From CAYVAP01 sp964343195 (GTDB lineage Bacteria > Bacteroidota > Bacteroidia > J057), in NCBI GenBank assembly GCA_964343195.1, contig CAYFIR010000007.1:62001-126000 (forward strand): a stretch of DNA of 64,000 bases, in the 5' to 3' direction. How positions within the stretch are numbered: position 1 is the first letter of the stretch; every line of letters begins with the position of its first letter. A model generated the notes under the pieces. It made no database searches, was not told the DNA's origin, and saw only the letters and a list, made by a program, of their open reading frames with translations. The translations under genes were made by a program, and so were the position numbers. Positions 43,118 to 51,562 of the stretch are shown piece after piece.

Positions 43118-44227
43118 CTATCGGCCCTGGGTACTTACCTGATTAATTGCAAATCCTGCAACCTCCGCATCAGTGAAGCCATAGATATCCTGGATTTCAT
43201 CTATCGCAGCCTGTAGGTCAGGCAACTCGCTGAAGCTGTTGGTAACCAGCAGATAGGAGGTGGGAGTTTCTCCAGCAGGAGCATTCATCATTACCAGCAA
43301 GTCATCGATCTGGTCATCGGTAATGAGGCGGTAATCATCATTGAGGGTGCGCCAGCCGTGTAGAAATCCTACACCCTCACTGTAGCTGTGGATGGCTCCT
43401 GCGATGTCTTCGTCTGAGGGCGAAGAAGATGAAAGAGTTGAAATAGCAGAAGAGAGGTAGTTGATAACTGTGGCGGCGTTGGCCTTTTCCCAGTTTTCCT
43501 GAATGGCCTCCAATGCTTCCTGCATTTCAGGCTGATAGTCAGCACCAGCCTGGGTGGCTGCCTGTAAGAGGATAAATGCATCCTGCATACGGGTGTAGAA
43601 ACCTGTACCATCAGCGGGATCACGGCGCGCCGCATACTTGGCCATGAAACGATCCGGATTGTTGTGCAGGTCAGCATTGCCACTGTTGGCGAAGTCGGGA
43701 TGTGCCCCAAAAATAGCGATCAGCCGATCCGATGTCGTAACGTCTATGGTCCCTCGCATCAGAGAGATTGCATATCGGTACAATACCGCCCCGTACATCC
43801 CTTTTTCAATCATTTGCTGGAGTTCAAGGCCATTTTCATCGAAAAGGTATCCTTCTATAACTCCCCCGTCCCCATTGGGCGCATCCTCAAATGAATAGGT
43901 CTTTCCGGAAGCCGCAGAGACCTCGGGAATCCACTGCTCTATCAATCCCCGATAATAGGTCGAGGAAAGAGAGGAAAGACTGGGACTTCCATTGTTAAAA
44001 TCGATGGTGAGCGTAGTAGATGACAGAGGAAAGCCAGGGTCACGGCCTTCTTCCAGGTAGGTAGCCATTTGGCCCAGTTGATTTACCACCTCCAGTTCGG
44101 TAGCAGCATTAACTGCGAAACTGCTTCCGTCATATTCATCTGGAATGGCCAGGGGATCGGTTCCGAGCTTGCAGCCAGCCAGTCCAAGTGAAACAAAAAG
44201 AATCGCCAGAAATATATTTTGGTTCAT
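43118..44227 (-). CDS. DUF4856 lipoprotein
   Basis: A 369-aa lipoprotein with lipobox LAGC followed by KLGTDPLAIPDEYDGSSF. The rest is mainly helical with the DUF4856 landmarks YRGLIEQWIPEVSAA, GYLFDENGLELQQMIEKGMYGAVLYRYAIS and WEKANAATVINYLSSAI. DUF4856 proteins usually sit beside imelysins and TonB receptors in Bacteroidota iron loci. A Fur-like palindrome lies 13 bp upstream of the start, overlapping the predicted transcription start. Confidence 0.85.
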   Translation of the reverse strand: MNQNIFLAILFVSLGLAGCKLGTDPLAIPDEYDGSSFAVNAATELEVVNQLGQMATYLEEGRDPGFPLSSTTLTIDFNNGSPSLSSLSSTYYRGLIEQWIPEVSAASGKTYSFEDAPNGDGGVIEGYLFDENGLELQQMIEKGMYGAVLYRYAISLMRGTIDVTTSDRLIAIFGAHPDFANSGNADLHNNPDRFMAKYAARRDPADGTGFYTRMQDAFILLQAATQAGADYQPEMQEALEAIQENWEKANAATVINYLSSAISTLSSSSPSDEDIAGAIHSYSEGVGFLHGWRTLNDDYRLITDDQIDDLLVMMNAPAGETPTSYLLVTNSFSELPDLQAAIDEIQDIYGFTDAEVAGFAINQVSTQGR

Positions 44228-44239
44228 CAGTATTCTTAT

Positions 44240-44254
44240 TTAGACTAATTCTAA
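44240..44254. promoter_or_regulatory. Fur-like palindrome of the DUF4856-imelysin operon
   Basis: TTAGA-CTAAT-TCTAA, the same TTAGA-N5-TCTAA core as upstream of the act operon. It overlaps the expected transcription start of the minus-strand operon, where a repressor would be effective. Confidence 0.55.
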
Positions 44255-44261
44255 TTCACTG

Positions 44262-44292
44262 CAAAAATGGGGACTCCCTCTCCACCGCTCAA
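44262..44292 (-). promoter_or_regulatory. Promoter of the DUF4856-imelysin operon
   Basis: On the minus strand TTGA (44292-44289), 19 bases, then CATTTTTG (44269-44262), one base from the TAnnTTTG consensus. Predicted start near 44255. Confidence 0.5.
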
Positions 44293-44440
44293 TACCCACA
44301 GTTAGGTAAAATCCAGAGCTTGTTACCCAAAATTAGGTAGGTGATTTTTGCGCAAAGTGCTCACATCATCAAACCAATTGCAATGCCCCCATGTTTAATC
44401 CATAGAAGTTCATTTAATCACCCCCCAACCACCATTCATC

Positions 44441-44779
44441 ATGCCTGAAATCATCATCAAAATCCTCGTCAATGCGGTAGCCATTCTGGCCGGAGCCTAC
44501 CTTCTCAAGGGCGTCGAAGTCAAAGGGTTTTTAAATGCCGTCATTGCAGCTCTCCTTCTTGCCCTGGCAAATTCTTTTGTGAAGCCAATCCTGGTCTTTC
44601 TCAGCTTTCCCGTCACCGTCCTGACTCTGGGGCTGTTTCTCCTGGTCATCAATGGAGCCATCATCTGGCTGGTCAGCAGTTTGCTTTCCGGTTTCAGGGT
44701 CAAGGACTTTGGCACCGCCATCATCTTCAGCATCGTCCTATGGGCGATCAACATGGTCCTTTCCTGGATTATTTTCTAG
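44441..44779 (+). CDS. Small four-helix membrane protein (phage holin family 4 / YvlD-like)
   Basis: A 112-aa protein with four transmembrane helices, matching the YvlD/holin-IV family (ILVNAVAILAGAYLLKGVEVKGF and FPVTVLTLGLFLLVINGAIIWL). Despite the family name these are chromosomal envelope proteins, often under stress control in other bacteria, and not phage genes; no phage genes are present here. It stands alone between the divergent iron operon and gcvH, with a terminator 36 bp after its stop. Confidence 0.88.
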   Translation: MPEIIIKILVNAVAILAGAYLLKGVEVKGFLNAVIAALLLALANSFVKPILVFLSFPVTVLTLGLFLLVINGAIIWLVSSLLSGFRVKDFGTAIIFSIVLWAINMVLSWIIF

Positions 44780-44814
44780 CCTATTTCGTGGCTAGAGAGT
44801 GCTTCAAAAATACA

Positions 44815-44846
44815 GGCTCCCACTTCCTGGCGAAGAAGCGGGAGCC
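44815..44846. terminator. Bidirectional terminator between the holin-family gene and gcvH
   Basis: GGCTCCCACTTC-N8-GAAGCGGGAGCC, a 12-bp stem with one mismatch. T-rich sequence follows on both strands, best on the minus strand (TGTATTTTTG). Confidence 0.7.
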
Positions 44847-44875
44847 TTAAATATTTGTCCTATACAGAGACAGCT

Positions 44876-45256
44876 CTATGCGTCCACCTGCTTGGCGTAT
44901 TCTCCGGCGGTTAACAGGTCAGCCTGAGAAGGATCTTCCTCCAGTTGAACCTTGATCATCCAACCTTTGCCATAAGGATCAGAGTTTACCAGTTCCGGTT
45001 CGGTTTCCAGTTCCTCATTTACCTTAATGACGGTCCCAGCGACAGGCATGAACAACTCCGAAACGGTCTTAACAGCTTCTACTGACCCAAAGATCCCATT
45101 TCGCTCTACACTTTGGTCAAGAGATTCAATATCCACATAGACTATATCTCCGAGCTCACTTTGAGCAAAATCGGTAATACCAATGGTGGCAACCTCGCCT
45201 TCGATGCGAACCCACTCATGGTCTTTGGTATACAGCAACTCTTCGGGAAAATCCAT
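44876..45256 (-). CDS. gcvH: Glycine cleavage system H protein
   Basis: Lipoyl carrier of the glycine cleavage system, 126 aa, which shuttles the aminomethyl group from the P to the T protein. The lipoylated residue is Lys63 in GSVEAVKTVSEL. Other family signs are YTKDHEWVRIEG, GITDFAQSELGDIVYVDI and NSDPYGKGWMIKV. The length is normal. gcvP and gcvT are not adjacent. The preceding gene on the same strand is an AAA+ ATPase 146 bp upstream, and a terminator follows. Confidence 0.97.
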   Translation of the reverse strand: MDFPEELLYTKDHEWVRIEGEVATIGITDFAQSELGDIVYVDIESLDQSVERNGIFGSVEAVKTVSELFMPVAGTVIKVNEELETEPELVNSDPYGKGWMIKVQLEEDPSQADLLTAGEYAKQVDA

Positions 45257-45402
45257 TTCTGCGTTTTTAGTGATGTTAGATGTAGTGGTAAGTCCTGAAA
45301 AAGGATGGGCGAAAATACATCATTTAGGAATACGAATGGGAAAGTCCGGCTATTACAATTGGAGCAAAGTTTGATTTTGCCAATTCTCCTCATCTTCATG
45401 GC

Positions 45403-46929
45403 CTAGCCTTCCTCGTAATATCCCCCATAATCCAGGTCGTCATCATCTTCCGGCATATTTAGCATACCGCTCAGGAGGTCCTTAAACTGGGTACCCCCAC
45501 CAGCCGAAAGAGAAGCTTTGCCCAGCAGAGAGTATTCCGCCAGACCATGCAGGACAAACTCCATCAACAGGAATCGCTCCAGCTCACTGACCCGCGGGAA
45601 CTTGTCTTTCACCATTTGTTCCAGTCCGGGTACACCACGAAGTGCTTCCCGATACTCCTTTTCAGAAGCATCAGATAGCAGATCTACGGTTTTTCCTCGT
45701 CCGAACCACTGGGTGATCTCCCGGTAAATATTGGCCTCAGAATTTCGCTTGAGCCGTTCTGGATTGGGGAAGCGGGCCGAGAATGACTCCCGAATGGCTT
45801 TGTTGATCAGTTTCTGGGCGACAATGGCCGCTCCCTCCTGCTCACCTTCATACACCAGCTCGATTTTTCCCGTAATGCTGGGCACAATGCCGATCAGGTC
45901 GCCCACCCGGCTGTACCCTTCCTCTTCGCCATTGATGATCATGCGTCGCTCTACCGCAGAATGCAGGTTTTCATAGGCCGTAATGGTCAATCGGGCCGAT
46001 ACACCGGATTTTTCATCCACGAACTCGCTGTGCCGTGCTTCGATGGCTACCTTTTCTACCAGTTCTGCCACAAGGTCATTGATATGAACCTTATCCTTAA
46101 CCTCCTCGTGTACCCGTGCTTCCTGCTGCGTTATCTGCTTGGAAAGCTCCAGCGACTTGGGATAGTGCGTCAGGATCTGGCTTTCGATGCGGTCCTTGAG
46201 GGGAGTCACGATGCTACCACGATTGGTGTAGTCCTCGGGATTGGCCGTAAAGACAAACTGTACGTCCAATGGCAGCCGGAGCTGAAAACCCCGAATCTGA
46301 ATATCCCCTTCCTGGAGCATGTTGAACAAAGCCACCTGAATACGGGGCTGGAGGTCCGGAAGCTCGTTGATGACAAAGATCGCGCGATGCGACCGAGGAA
46401 TCAGGCCAAAGTGAATTACCCGTTCGTCGGAATAGGGCAACTTCATGGTCGCCGCCTTGATGGGGTCCACGTCACCGATGAGGTCGGCGACCGTCACATC
46501 AGGAGTGGCGAGTTTCTCCACATACCGATCGTTGCGATGGACCCAGGAAACGGGGGTTTCATCCCCAAACTCAGCTACAATATCCCGCGCTTTACGAGAC
46601 AATGGCTGCATCGGGTCATCGTGCATTTCGGAGCCGGCTACGATGGGCATGTATTCATCCAGCAGACCTGTCATCTGCCGGGCAATCCGGGTCTTGGCCT
46701 GTCCACGCAATCCCAGAAGGATCATGTTGTGCTTGGACAGAATGGCACGCTGAAGATCCGGAATTACCGTTTCTTCATAGCCTACTACACCAGGGAAGAT
46801 ATTTTCCCGGGCTTTCATGCGTCGGATCAGGTTTTGCCGCAGTTCTTCTTTAACCGATTTTGGCTGATAACCAGCCTCTTTAAGGGCACCAAGGGTGGTG
46901 ATGTGAGTCAGTTTTGAGGTATCAGGCAT
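45403..46929 (-). CDS. ChlI/MoxR-type AAA+ ATPase
   Basis: A 508-aa AAA+ ATPase of the magnesium-chelatase subunit I type. The Walker A loop is LLGLRGQAKTRIAR, an unusual GxxGxxKT form, and Walker B is IFVINELPDL, where Asn-Glu replaces the canonical Asp-Glu. Sensor/pore motifs LFNMLQEGDIQIRG and FVFTANPEDYTNRGSIVTPLKDRIESQI follow. The C-terminal 200 residues form a helical domain ending in an acidic, Tyr/Gly-rich tail (DDDDLDYGGYYEEG). Family members usually work with a von Willebrand A partner; none is adjacent here. Chlorophyll synthesis is not implied. Confidence 0.85.
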   Translation of the reverse strand: MPDTSKLTHITTLGALKEAGYQPKSVKEELRQNLIRRMKARENIFPGVVGYEETVIPDLQRAILSKHNMILLGLRGQAKTRIARQMTGLLDEYMPIVAGSEMHDDPMQPLSRKARDIVAEFGDETPVSWVHRNDRYVEKLATPDVTVADLIGDVDPIKAATMKLPYSDERVIHFGLIPRSHRAIFVINELPDLQPRIQVALFNMLQEGDIQIRGFQLRLPLDVQFVFTANPEDYTNRGSIVTPLKDRIESQILTHYPKSLELSKQITQQEARVHEEVKDKVHINDLVAELVEKVAIEARHSEFVDEKSGVSARLTITAYENLHSAVERRMIINGEEEGYSRVGDLIGIVPSITGKIELVYEGEQEGAAIVAQKLINKAIRESFSARFPNPERLKRNSEANIYREITQWFGRGKTVDLLSDASEKEYREALRGVPGLEQMVKDKFPRVSELERFLLMEFVLHGLAEYSLLGKASLSAGGGTQFKDLLSGMLNMPEDDDDLDYGGYYEEG

Positions 46930-47047
46930 CTAGATGCGTGAGTTGAAGGTGATATCTTACCGTTCCATAAATTGCACCTCAGTTTTTGCACTTACAAACC
47001 ATAGCGCGCAATAAAACCGAGTGGGACGGAAAAATAACTCCCCCCGG

Positions 47048-47071
47048 CCCTGATTGTTAGCACCAATCGGG
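47048..47071 (-). terminator. Terminator downstream of the glycosyltransferase
   Basis: GATTG-N7-CAATC with outer CCC/GGG pairs and one bulge; on the minus strand TTATTTTT follows about 10 bases later. Confidence 0.45.
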
Positions 47072-47146
47072 AGAAGGGCAGGGTTAAGTAACAAAGGCCA
47101 AATTCTGCCTCCTATATTCCAGTTCCGGGAAATCCTCCTACTTGCC

Positions 47147-47841
47147 TTACCGATAGTTCAACAGCGTTTTATAGGTATTTACCATTTTCTCCTGCGAAGC
47201 TCCCATTCGGTACATTGTGACGATCACAAGATTGGCAAAATTCACCCGGAAGTAGCCATTCCCGATGTACTTGCGGGTAGAAATAAGGGTCGATTTAGGC
47301 AAAATTTTGAATTTCTTCCGGTCCCTCAGTTTCTGGATCAGATCAAAGTCTTCCATGATCCGGTAATCTTCCCGGTAACGTCCCAATTCCTCAAATGCAT
47401 CCCTGCGAATGAAAATAGACTGGTCTCCTCCCCTTAGAAACATCCGATCAAAGCGGGTGACATAGGCATTTACCTTCATGAGGGGATTTCGGGTTTCAAA
47501 TCTGGACCGAAAAGTACCAGCTTCATAGCCCTGGTTCAGGGTTTCGGAAATGTCCCTGCAGAAGGAATCCGCAGGCAGCGTATCTGCATGGACGAAGTAA
47601 AGTGTATCTCCCTGAGCCATCTGTGCCGCATAATTCATCTGTCGGCTCTACCCCGATTGGGAGAGGTCAGGACCTGATCAACCCCATGCTGACGAGCTAC
47701 CGAAAGCGTTTCGTCGTCACTGTGTCCATCCACTACGATGATTTCACCCTGACCTTCGGGCATACAGGACCGTAAATACGGGACCAGCCGAGCGATATTT
47801 TCGGCCTCGTTCAAAGTGGGAATTATGATGCTTAATCGCAT
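47147..47841 (-). pseudogene. Frameshifted family 2 glycosyltransferase (TIGR04283 type)
   Basis: Two frames together encode one GT-A glycosyltransferase of the group usually paired with DUF2064 transferases. The upstream frame starts MRLSIIIPTLNEAENIARL (ATG at 47841) with VVDGHSDDET, and runs to GRA before a stop. The downstream frame resumes QMNYAAQMAQGDTLYFVHADT and ends LLNYR. The family motif GRAxQMN is split exactly at the break (about 47638-47650): adding one base after GCC, giving GCC-CGA-CAG, restores it. The apparent ATGA stop/start overlap is therefore a by-product. It could be a true mutation or a sequencing error; all motifs on both sides are intact. Confidence 0.85.
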
Positions 47842-48170
47842 AAATAGGGGGTAGTATGAGTTTTGTATAAGGTGAGCATATAAGTAGGAGCTCAAAAATA
47901 ACTACAAATGAGAGGTATGTAGGAAATGTAGGCGTTGCCCTGAGCGCAACCGAAGGGTCTGAAGGTCATAAGCAGCGATTTGCCTTCATATCCCCATATA
48001 CTTCATACCTAATTTTATCCAACTACTTTGGTTGCCAATAAAGACATATTCAGCAGAAACAGGCAAAAATGTGCTCTTATGTAATATAACTGACAATCCA
48101 CAGAGGCCCATAACTACGTATTGTATGGTACCAATGGATCTGCAAACCACCAAAAAGAATACCTCAACAA
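47842..48170. other. 329-bp non-coding region
   Basis: Divergent intergenic region between the glycosyltransferase and the DUF547 gene. It contains a single REP-like palindrome at 47938-47957 and AT-rich sequence. No convincing gene. Confidence 0.5.
47938..47957 (+). repeat. Solitary REP-like palindrome
   Basis: CCCTGAGCGCAACCGAAGGG, imperfect stem CCCTgaGCG/CGaAGGG. It shares the CTGAGC-N5-CGAAG core with the small insertion inside repeat unit I at about 21076. Confidence 0.6.
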
Positions 48171-48929
48171 ATGATTACGACCATCCTGCTTTTACTGCTC
48201 ATGCAACCTCTCTCTGCAACAGACATTCAGACCAGCTATCCTGAGAAATCGGCCCAGTTACTCGAAGCCGTCAAAGCTCAGCATCAGTCCCAAATTGAAT
48301 CCCTTACCCAGGAACTCGCCTCCGTCGACCCTCAGACCCTAGCCGATCAACTTGACAATGACATCAAGCGAAAGACTTTCCGGATCAATGTCTACAACAG
48401 CTACATCATCATTCTTCTGCGGGAAAATCCGGAATTGTATCAGGACCGGGATGCCTTTTTCAAAGAGCCAAGGGTTACCATAGCCGGAGTAGAGTTAAGT
48501 TTCGACGACATCGAGCATGGCATTTTGCGCCGCTCTAAAGTCAAGTTGAGCCTGGGGCTCATCAACAAACCCTTCGTGGGTGACTATGAAGAGATGATGC
48601 GGGTAGACGAAGTAGACTGGCACATTCACTTTGCCCTGAATTGCGGCGCAGATGCCTGTCCTCCAGTTGAGGTCTACCGCACAGCCACGCTACACGACCA
48701 GTTGGAAAACCGCGCGAAGCTCTACCTGGAAAACAACACCACCTATAACGAGTCAGCCAACAAAGTGACCGTTACTCCACTTATGAGCTGGTTTCGGGCC
48801 GATTTTGGAGGTACCACCGGTACCCGCGAAATCCTGAAAAGCTTTAGTCTGATTCCTCAGGATTCCAGCCCAACCGTTGAGTACAAGGATTACGACTGGA
48901 CCCTGGACATCGATAACTTTGCGAATTGA
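48171..48929 (+). CDS. DUF547 exported protein
   Basis: A 252-aa exported protein with a short signal sequence ending LSATD. The DUF547 landmarks are FRINVYNSYIIILLREN, VAGVELSFDDIEHGILR-like IAGVELSFDDIEHGILRR, and HFALNCGADACPPVEVY, where a conserved Cys pair could be redox-active or form a catalytic Cys/His site. Function is unknown; DUF547 proteins have a papain-like transglutaminase resemblance. It ends before a large hairpin shared with the convergent phosphoesterase gene. Confidence 0.85.
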   Translation: MITTILLLLLMQPLSATDIQTSYPEKSAQLLEAVKAQHQSQIESLTQELASVDPQTLADQLDNDIKRKTFRINVYNSYIIILLRENPELYQDRDAFFKEPRVTIAGVELSFDDIEHGILRRSKVKLSLGLINKPFVGDYEEMMRVDEVDWHIHFALNCGADACPPVEVYRTATLHDQLENRAKLYLENNTTYNESANKVTVTPLMSWFRADFGGTTGTREILKSFSLIPQDSSPTVEYKDYDWTLDIDNFAN

Positions 48930-48931
48930 GG

Positions 48932-48978
48932 TTTTCATTCCACTCAATCGCCCGAAGGGCAGAGTGGAAAGCTGAAAA
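48932..48978. terminator. Large hairpin between convergent genes
   Basis: TTTTCATTCCACTC (48932-48945) pairs with GAGTGGAA and TGAAAA (48962-48978), with an inner GCCC-GAA-GGGC stem at the tip. It probably ends transcription from both sides. Confidence 0.55.
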
Positions 48979-49037
48979 CTCACTTTTAGAGAATGAAATC
49001 ATCGGGAATACGAATCCAAACTCACGATGAAAAGCTA

Positions 49038-49916
49038 TCAGGAAGCGGGAGTAGTAAGGCGAGAATGCCCCAATTGCCCTCCCTGTCCATCGAGTAGCAG
49101 GCGGCTTCCCTGTTGGGAAGTTTCCTGTTCGGGTAGGATCTCGCAATTGTCCCAGATGCCCGTCAGAAGGGTATGAGCATAAGACTTGGGGAGGGGCTTT
49201 TCCAACATCCTGCGGTTCGCTTCCTGATGGTCGTAGGTCAAAGCATGGAAGTGGTAGCTGAATTCTCCGTTGCGGTCGTCGAGGAGCAGGTACCAAACCC
49301 TGGGGCTGCCATCATTGGCGGGCATCCCAATCACCCCGGCATTCAACCACGCGAAGTCTTGCTGCAAATCAGCGAATGGAATGCCGCAGTGCCCCGCCAG
49401 GATGACATTGGCCTGGGCGTCGTCAAGGCTTTTTGCCTTTACCTGCCAGGGAGTCGAGCCAAAAACAAACTCGGACACATCAAAACGAGAGCCGTGGAGT
49501 ACCTGGACGGTTTGTCCTGCATACTGAAAGCGAAGCTGCAAAGGCAACTGCCCAATCCAGGTCAGCGAGTCGCTGCTCAGTTGTTCCTGCGCAAAGGGAT
49601 ACCATTGACGGGAGAACAAATCGCAGCGCCCTCCTTCGGCAAAGTTGCAGCCGCAGTCATCGGCCTGATTGCGGAGGTTTAGCTCTACATTTCCTGCGAT
49701 GGCATGGATGCCCCAATCCTTGACGCCTTGAACGGTCTCTTCGGGTTGAGCACAATACCCTACGGTATCTCCCGTGCAGATGACCCGTTCAGGAGGAATA
49801 TTGTACTCCCAGGCAACTGCTTGCAGTGCTTCCAGCGCCTGAAAATTGCTGTAAGCCCCTCCAAATACCAGCAAGGGACCAGTAAGGTCACCCAGGTTAC
49901 GGGTTTCATTATTCAT
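49038..49916 (-). CDS. Metallophosphoesterase-fold protein with altered metal site
   Basis: A 292-aa calcineurin-like phosphoesterase-fold protein. The order of motifs is kept, but ligands differ from the norm. GDxHGN-like motif 1 reads GGAYSNFQALEAL (Asp to Gly, His to Tyr), motif 2 is intact (CTGDTVGYCAQPEE), motif 3 reads AGNVE instead of GNHE, then VLHGSRFD is normal, and GHxH reads GHCG. A Cys-rich stretch DDCGCNFAEGGRCDLF follows motif 3. I recall a subfamily with a similar GG-x-YSN start, so the changes may be family-wide; activity is uncertain. Its start is 1 bp past the stop of the SSS transporter gene, so the two are coupled. Confidence 0.78.
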   Translation of the reverse strand: MNNETRNLGDLTGPLLVFGGAYSNFQALEALQAVAWEYNIPPERVICTGDTVGYCAQPEETVQGVKDWGIHAIAGNVELNLRNQADDCGCNFAEGGRCDLFSRQWYPFAQEQLSSDSLTWIGQLPLQLRFQYAGQTVQVLHGSRFDVSEFVFGSTPWQVKAKSLDDAQANVILAGHCGIPFADLQQDFAWLNAGVIGMPANDGSPRVWYLLLDDRNGEFSYHFHALTYDHQEANRRMLEKPLPKSYAHTLLTGIWDNCEILPEQETSQQGSRLLLDGQGGQLGHSRLTTPAS

Positions 49917-49917
49917 T

Positions 49918-51261
49918 TCATTTTCGGCTTAAAAGCTTTGGTAAAAAGAAGGCCAACATACACACGACCAGGGCCAGCAGATTGGCTGAAAGCAAATCGG
50001 CATAAGGCCCACCAAACCAGATCCACGCTTCCGGATACCAACCAGCTGCATAGACAATTCCAAATACCAACCCTATTCCTACGCTAAGGTAATAGGAGAG
50101 ACTGGAGAATGAATGTTTCCAGAAAAGGAACACCGGGGTCAACCCCATGACCATGGTCCCGCTAATCGTCGTAGCCGAAAGGATCGTTGCTCCGAAAAAT
50201 ATCGGAATAGTCCCCACGATGGCCAGCAGGACCATGACCCAGCGCCCAAGGGAAATGGAACTTTCGCGAATGCCCAGGAGGTCAACTATCATCAGCTTGG
50301 AGAAAGAATTAAATGTACTATCCAGGGTAGAGGCCGCAGAAGTTACCATGATAAAGTTGATCATCAGCATCATCGCGGTGCCCAGCAGTCGGCTGACGGC
50401 AACCGGAGCCTGTCCCTCCAGCCCTTCCATGGACGCAAAGATCCCCACCCAGCTAAAGAGCATGATGGCTATCGCACCGATGACAGTTGCCAGGGCAAAG
50501 CTGCGCAGGGTGAGCCTGGGATCGGACAAAAATGCCCGGTCAGTCATCACCGGATCGTGAAAGGGATAGCTAAAAAGCTGCAACAGCGCTACCCAGAGCA
50601 GGTTGAGCCCTCCGGCAGAAGACCATTCGCCCGACTGAACAAAAGCCGAGATGTCCCCATCCTGACGGGGGAGCAACACCCCCAAAATGGTAAAAAGCAG
50701 CACCCCGAACAGCAGCATCTGAATCAGGTCGGTCAACAGAGAGCTTCGCAGGCCACCTTTGAGCGTATACGCGATCGTAAGAACCGTGAACACCAAAATG
50801 GCGATGTAGTACGAACTACTGCCCCTTTCCCCGAAGTAGCTGCCAATTACCATCGTATTGGACCAGACCTCATTGAGCAGCCGGATTCCGATTAGAACGG
50901 AAAAGATGGCGACTGCTCCCCGGCCATATTTACTCCGCAGGAAGTGATGCAACGAGGTGAAGCCACCTTTTACCCGCAAGAAGTAAATCACCACCCCCGC
51001 AGTCAAAAAGGACAGATAGTAACCGGCATAGGCCACTCCTCCCACCATGCCATAGCTCATGCCCAGATTCGCCGCGTTGGTGATCGACTTGGCAAATAAC
51101 CAACTGATTACCAGGCTACTGGTCAGCAGCCAGAATCCTGGAGCCTGCTCCTGCTTGCTGCCTCGGTAGAAATCTTTGGCCGTCCTCGACCACGGGGCGA
51201 CGAACCACAGCGCCAGGCTGGAGCCAATCAGGATGAGCCATTGGAGGGTGAGTGGGGACAT
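49918..51261 (-). CDS. Sodium:solute symporter (SSS family)
   Basis: Integral membrane Na+-coupled symporter, 447 aa, with about 12-13 hydrophobic helices and the LeuT-fold SSS pattern (TSSLVISWLFAKSITNAANLGMSYG, TLKGGLRSSLLTDLIQMLLF). The substrate cannot be read; the group includes transporters for sugars, amino acids, ureides and phosphonate-type anions. Its gene is directly followed by the phosphoesterase gene. A degenerate inverted copy of the hairpin repeat lies in its upstream region. Confidence 0.88.
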   Translation of the reverse strand: MSPLTLQWLILIGSSLALWFVAPWSRTAKDFYRGSKQEQAPGFWLLTSSLVISWLFAKSITNAANLGMSYGMVGGVAYAGYYLSFLTAGVVIYFLRVKGGFTSLHHFLRSKYGRGAVAIFSVLIGIRLLNEVWSNTMVIGSYFGERGSSSYYIAILVFTVLTIAYTLKGGLRSSLLTDLIQMLLFGVLLFTILGVLLPRQDGDISAFVQSGEWSSAGGLNLLWVALLQLFSYPFHDPVMTDRAFLSDPRLTLRSFALATVIGAIAIMLFSWVGIFASMEGLEGQAPVAVSRLLGTAMMLMINFIMVTSAASTLDSTFNSFSKLMIVDLLGIRESSISLGRWVMVLLAIVGTIPIFFGATILSATTISGTMVMGLTPVFLFWKHSFSSLSYYLSVGIGLVFGIVYAAGWYPEAWIWFGGPYADLLSANLLALVVCMLAFFLPKLLSRK

Positions 51262-51562
51262 GGGTTGCGGAAAGTGTTGATGGTGAAAGGGGTGAATACG
51301 GGGTTAATAAGGTGGATAAGGTGTATAGGGCAGGGCTCACGAGCGGCACTGCTGAGGAAGTGCTCTAGGTCATGACCATCCTACAGGATGGCGCTGGTGA
51401 GACTCTCTGAGTCGATATCCGGTGTCTTCAAGTCTCTGACTTTACAAATCCAATATTGATTTTGAGCGCTACTAGAGACGGCTTTCCAGTACTCGATTCC
51501 GGAATAGTCAGGAACATTCAACTTTCCACTCTCCCCTATACACCTACAAAACTCTCCCATCG
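51262..51562. other. 301-bp region with inverted composite repeat
   Basis: Region between susD and the SSS gene. Beyond the repeat copy at 51333-51443 no gene or clear promoter is seen. Confidence 0.5.
51333..51443 (-). repeat. Dispersed inverted copy J of the composite hairpin repeat
   Basis: Read on the minus strand it contains AAGTC-AGA-GACTT, GACTC-AGA-GAGTC, CCATCC-TGTA-GGATGG and a degenerate AGCACT-type stem, in the order of unit hairpins 1-4, and the linkers CACCAGCG and GCTCGTGAGC. Hairpins 5 and 6 are missing. Confidence 0.8.

Noticed and set aside
44441..44779. Prophage remnant suggested by the holin-family protein
   Set aside because: The family is mainly chromosomal, and no phage structural, lysis or integrase genes are nearby.
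47635..47895. Two separate small genes with ATGA translational coupling
   Set aside because: Together they form one glycosyltransferase split inside the GRAxQMN motif, so a frameshift explains them better.
48032..48244. 70-codon frame before the DUF547 gene
   Set aside because: It overlaps the DUF547 signal-peptide region in another frame and shows no pattern.
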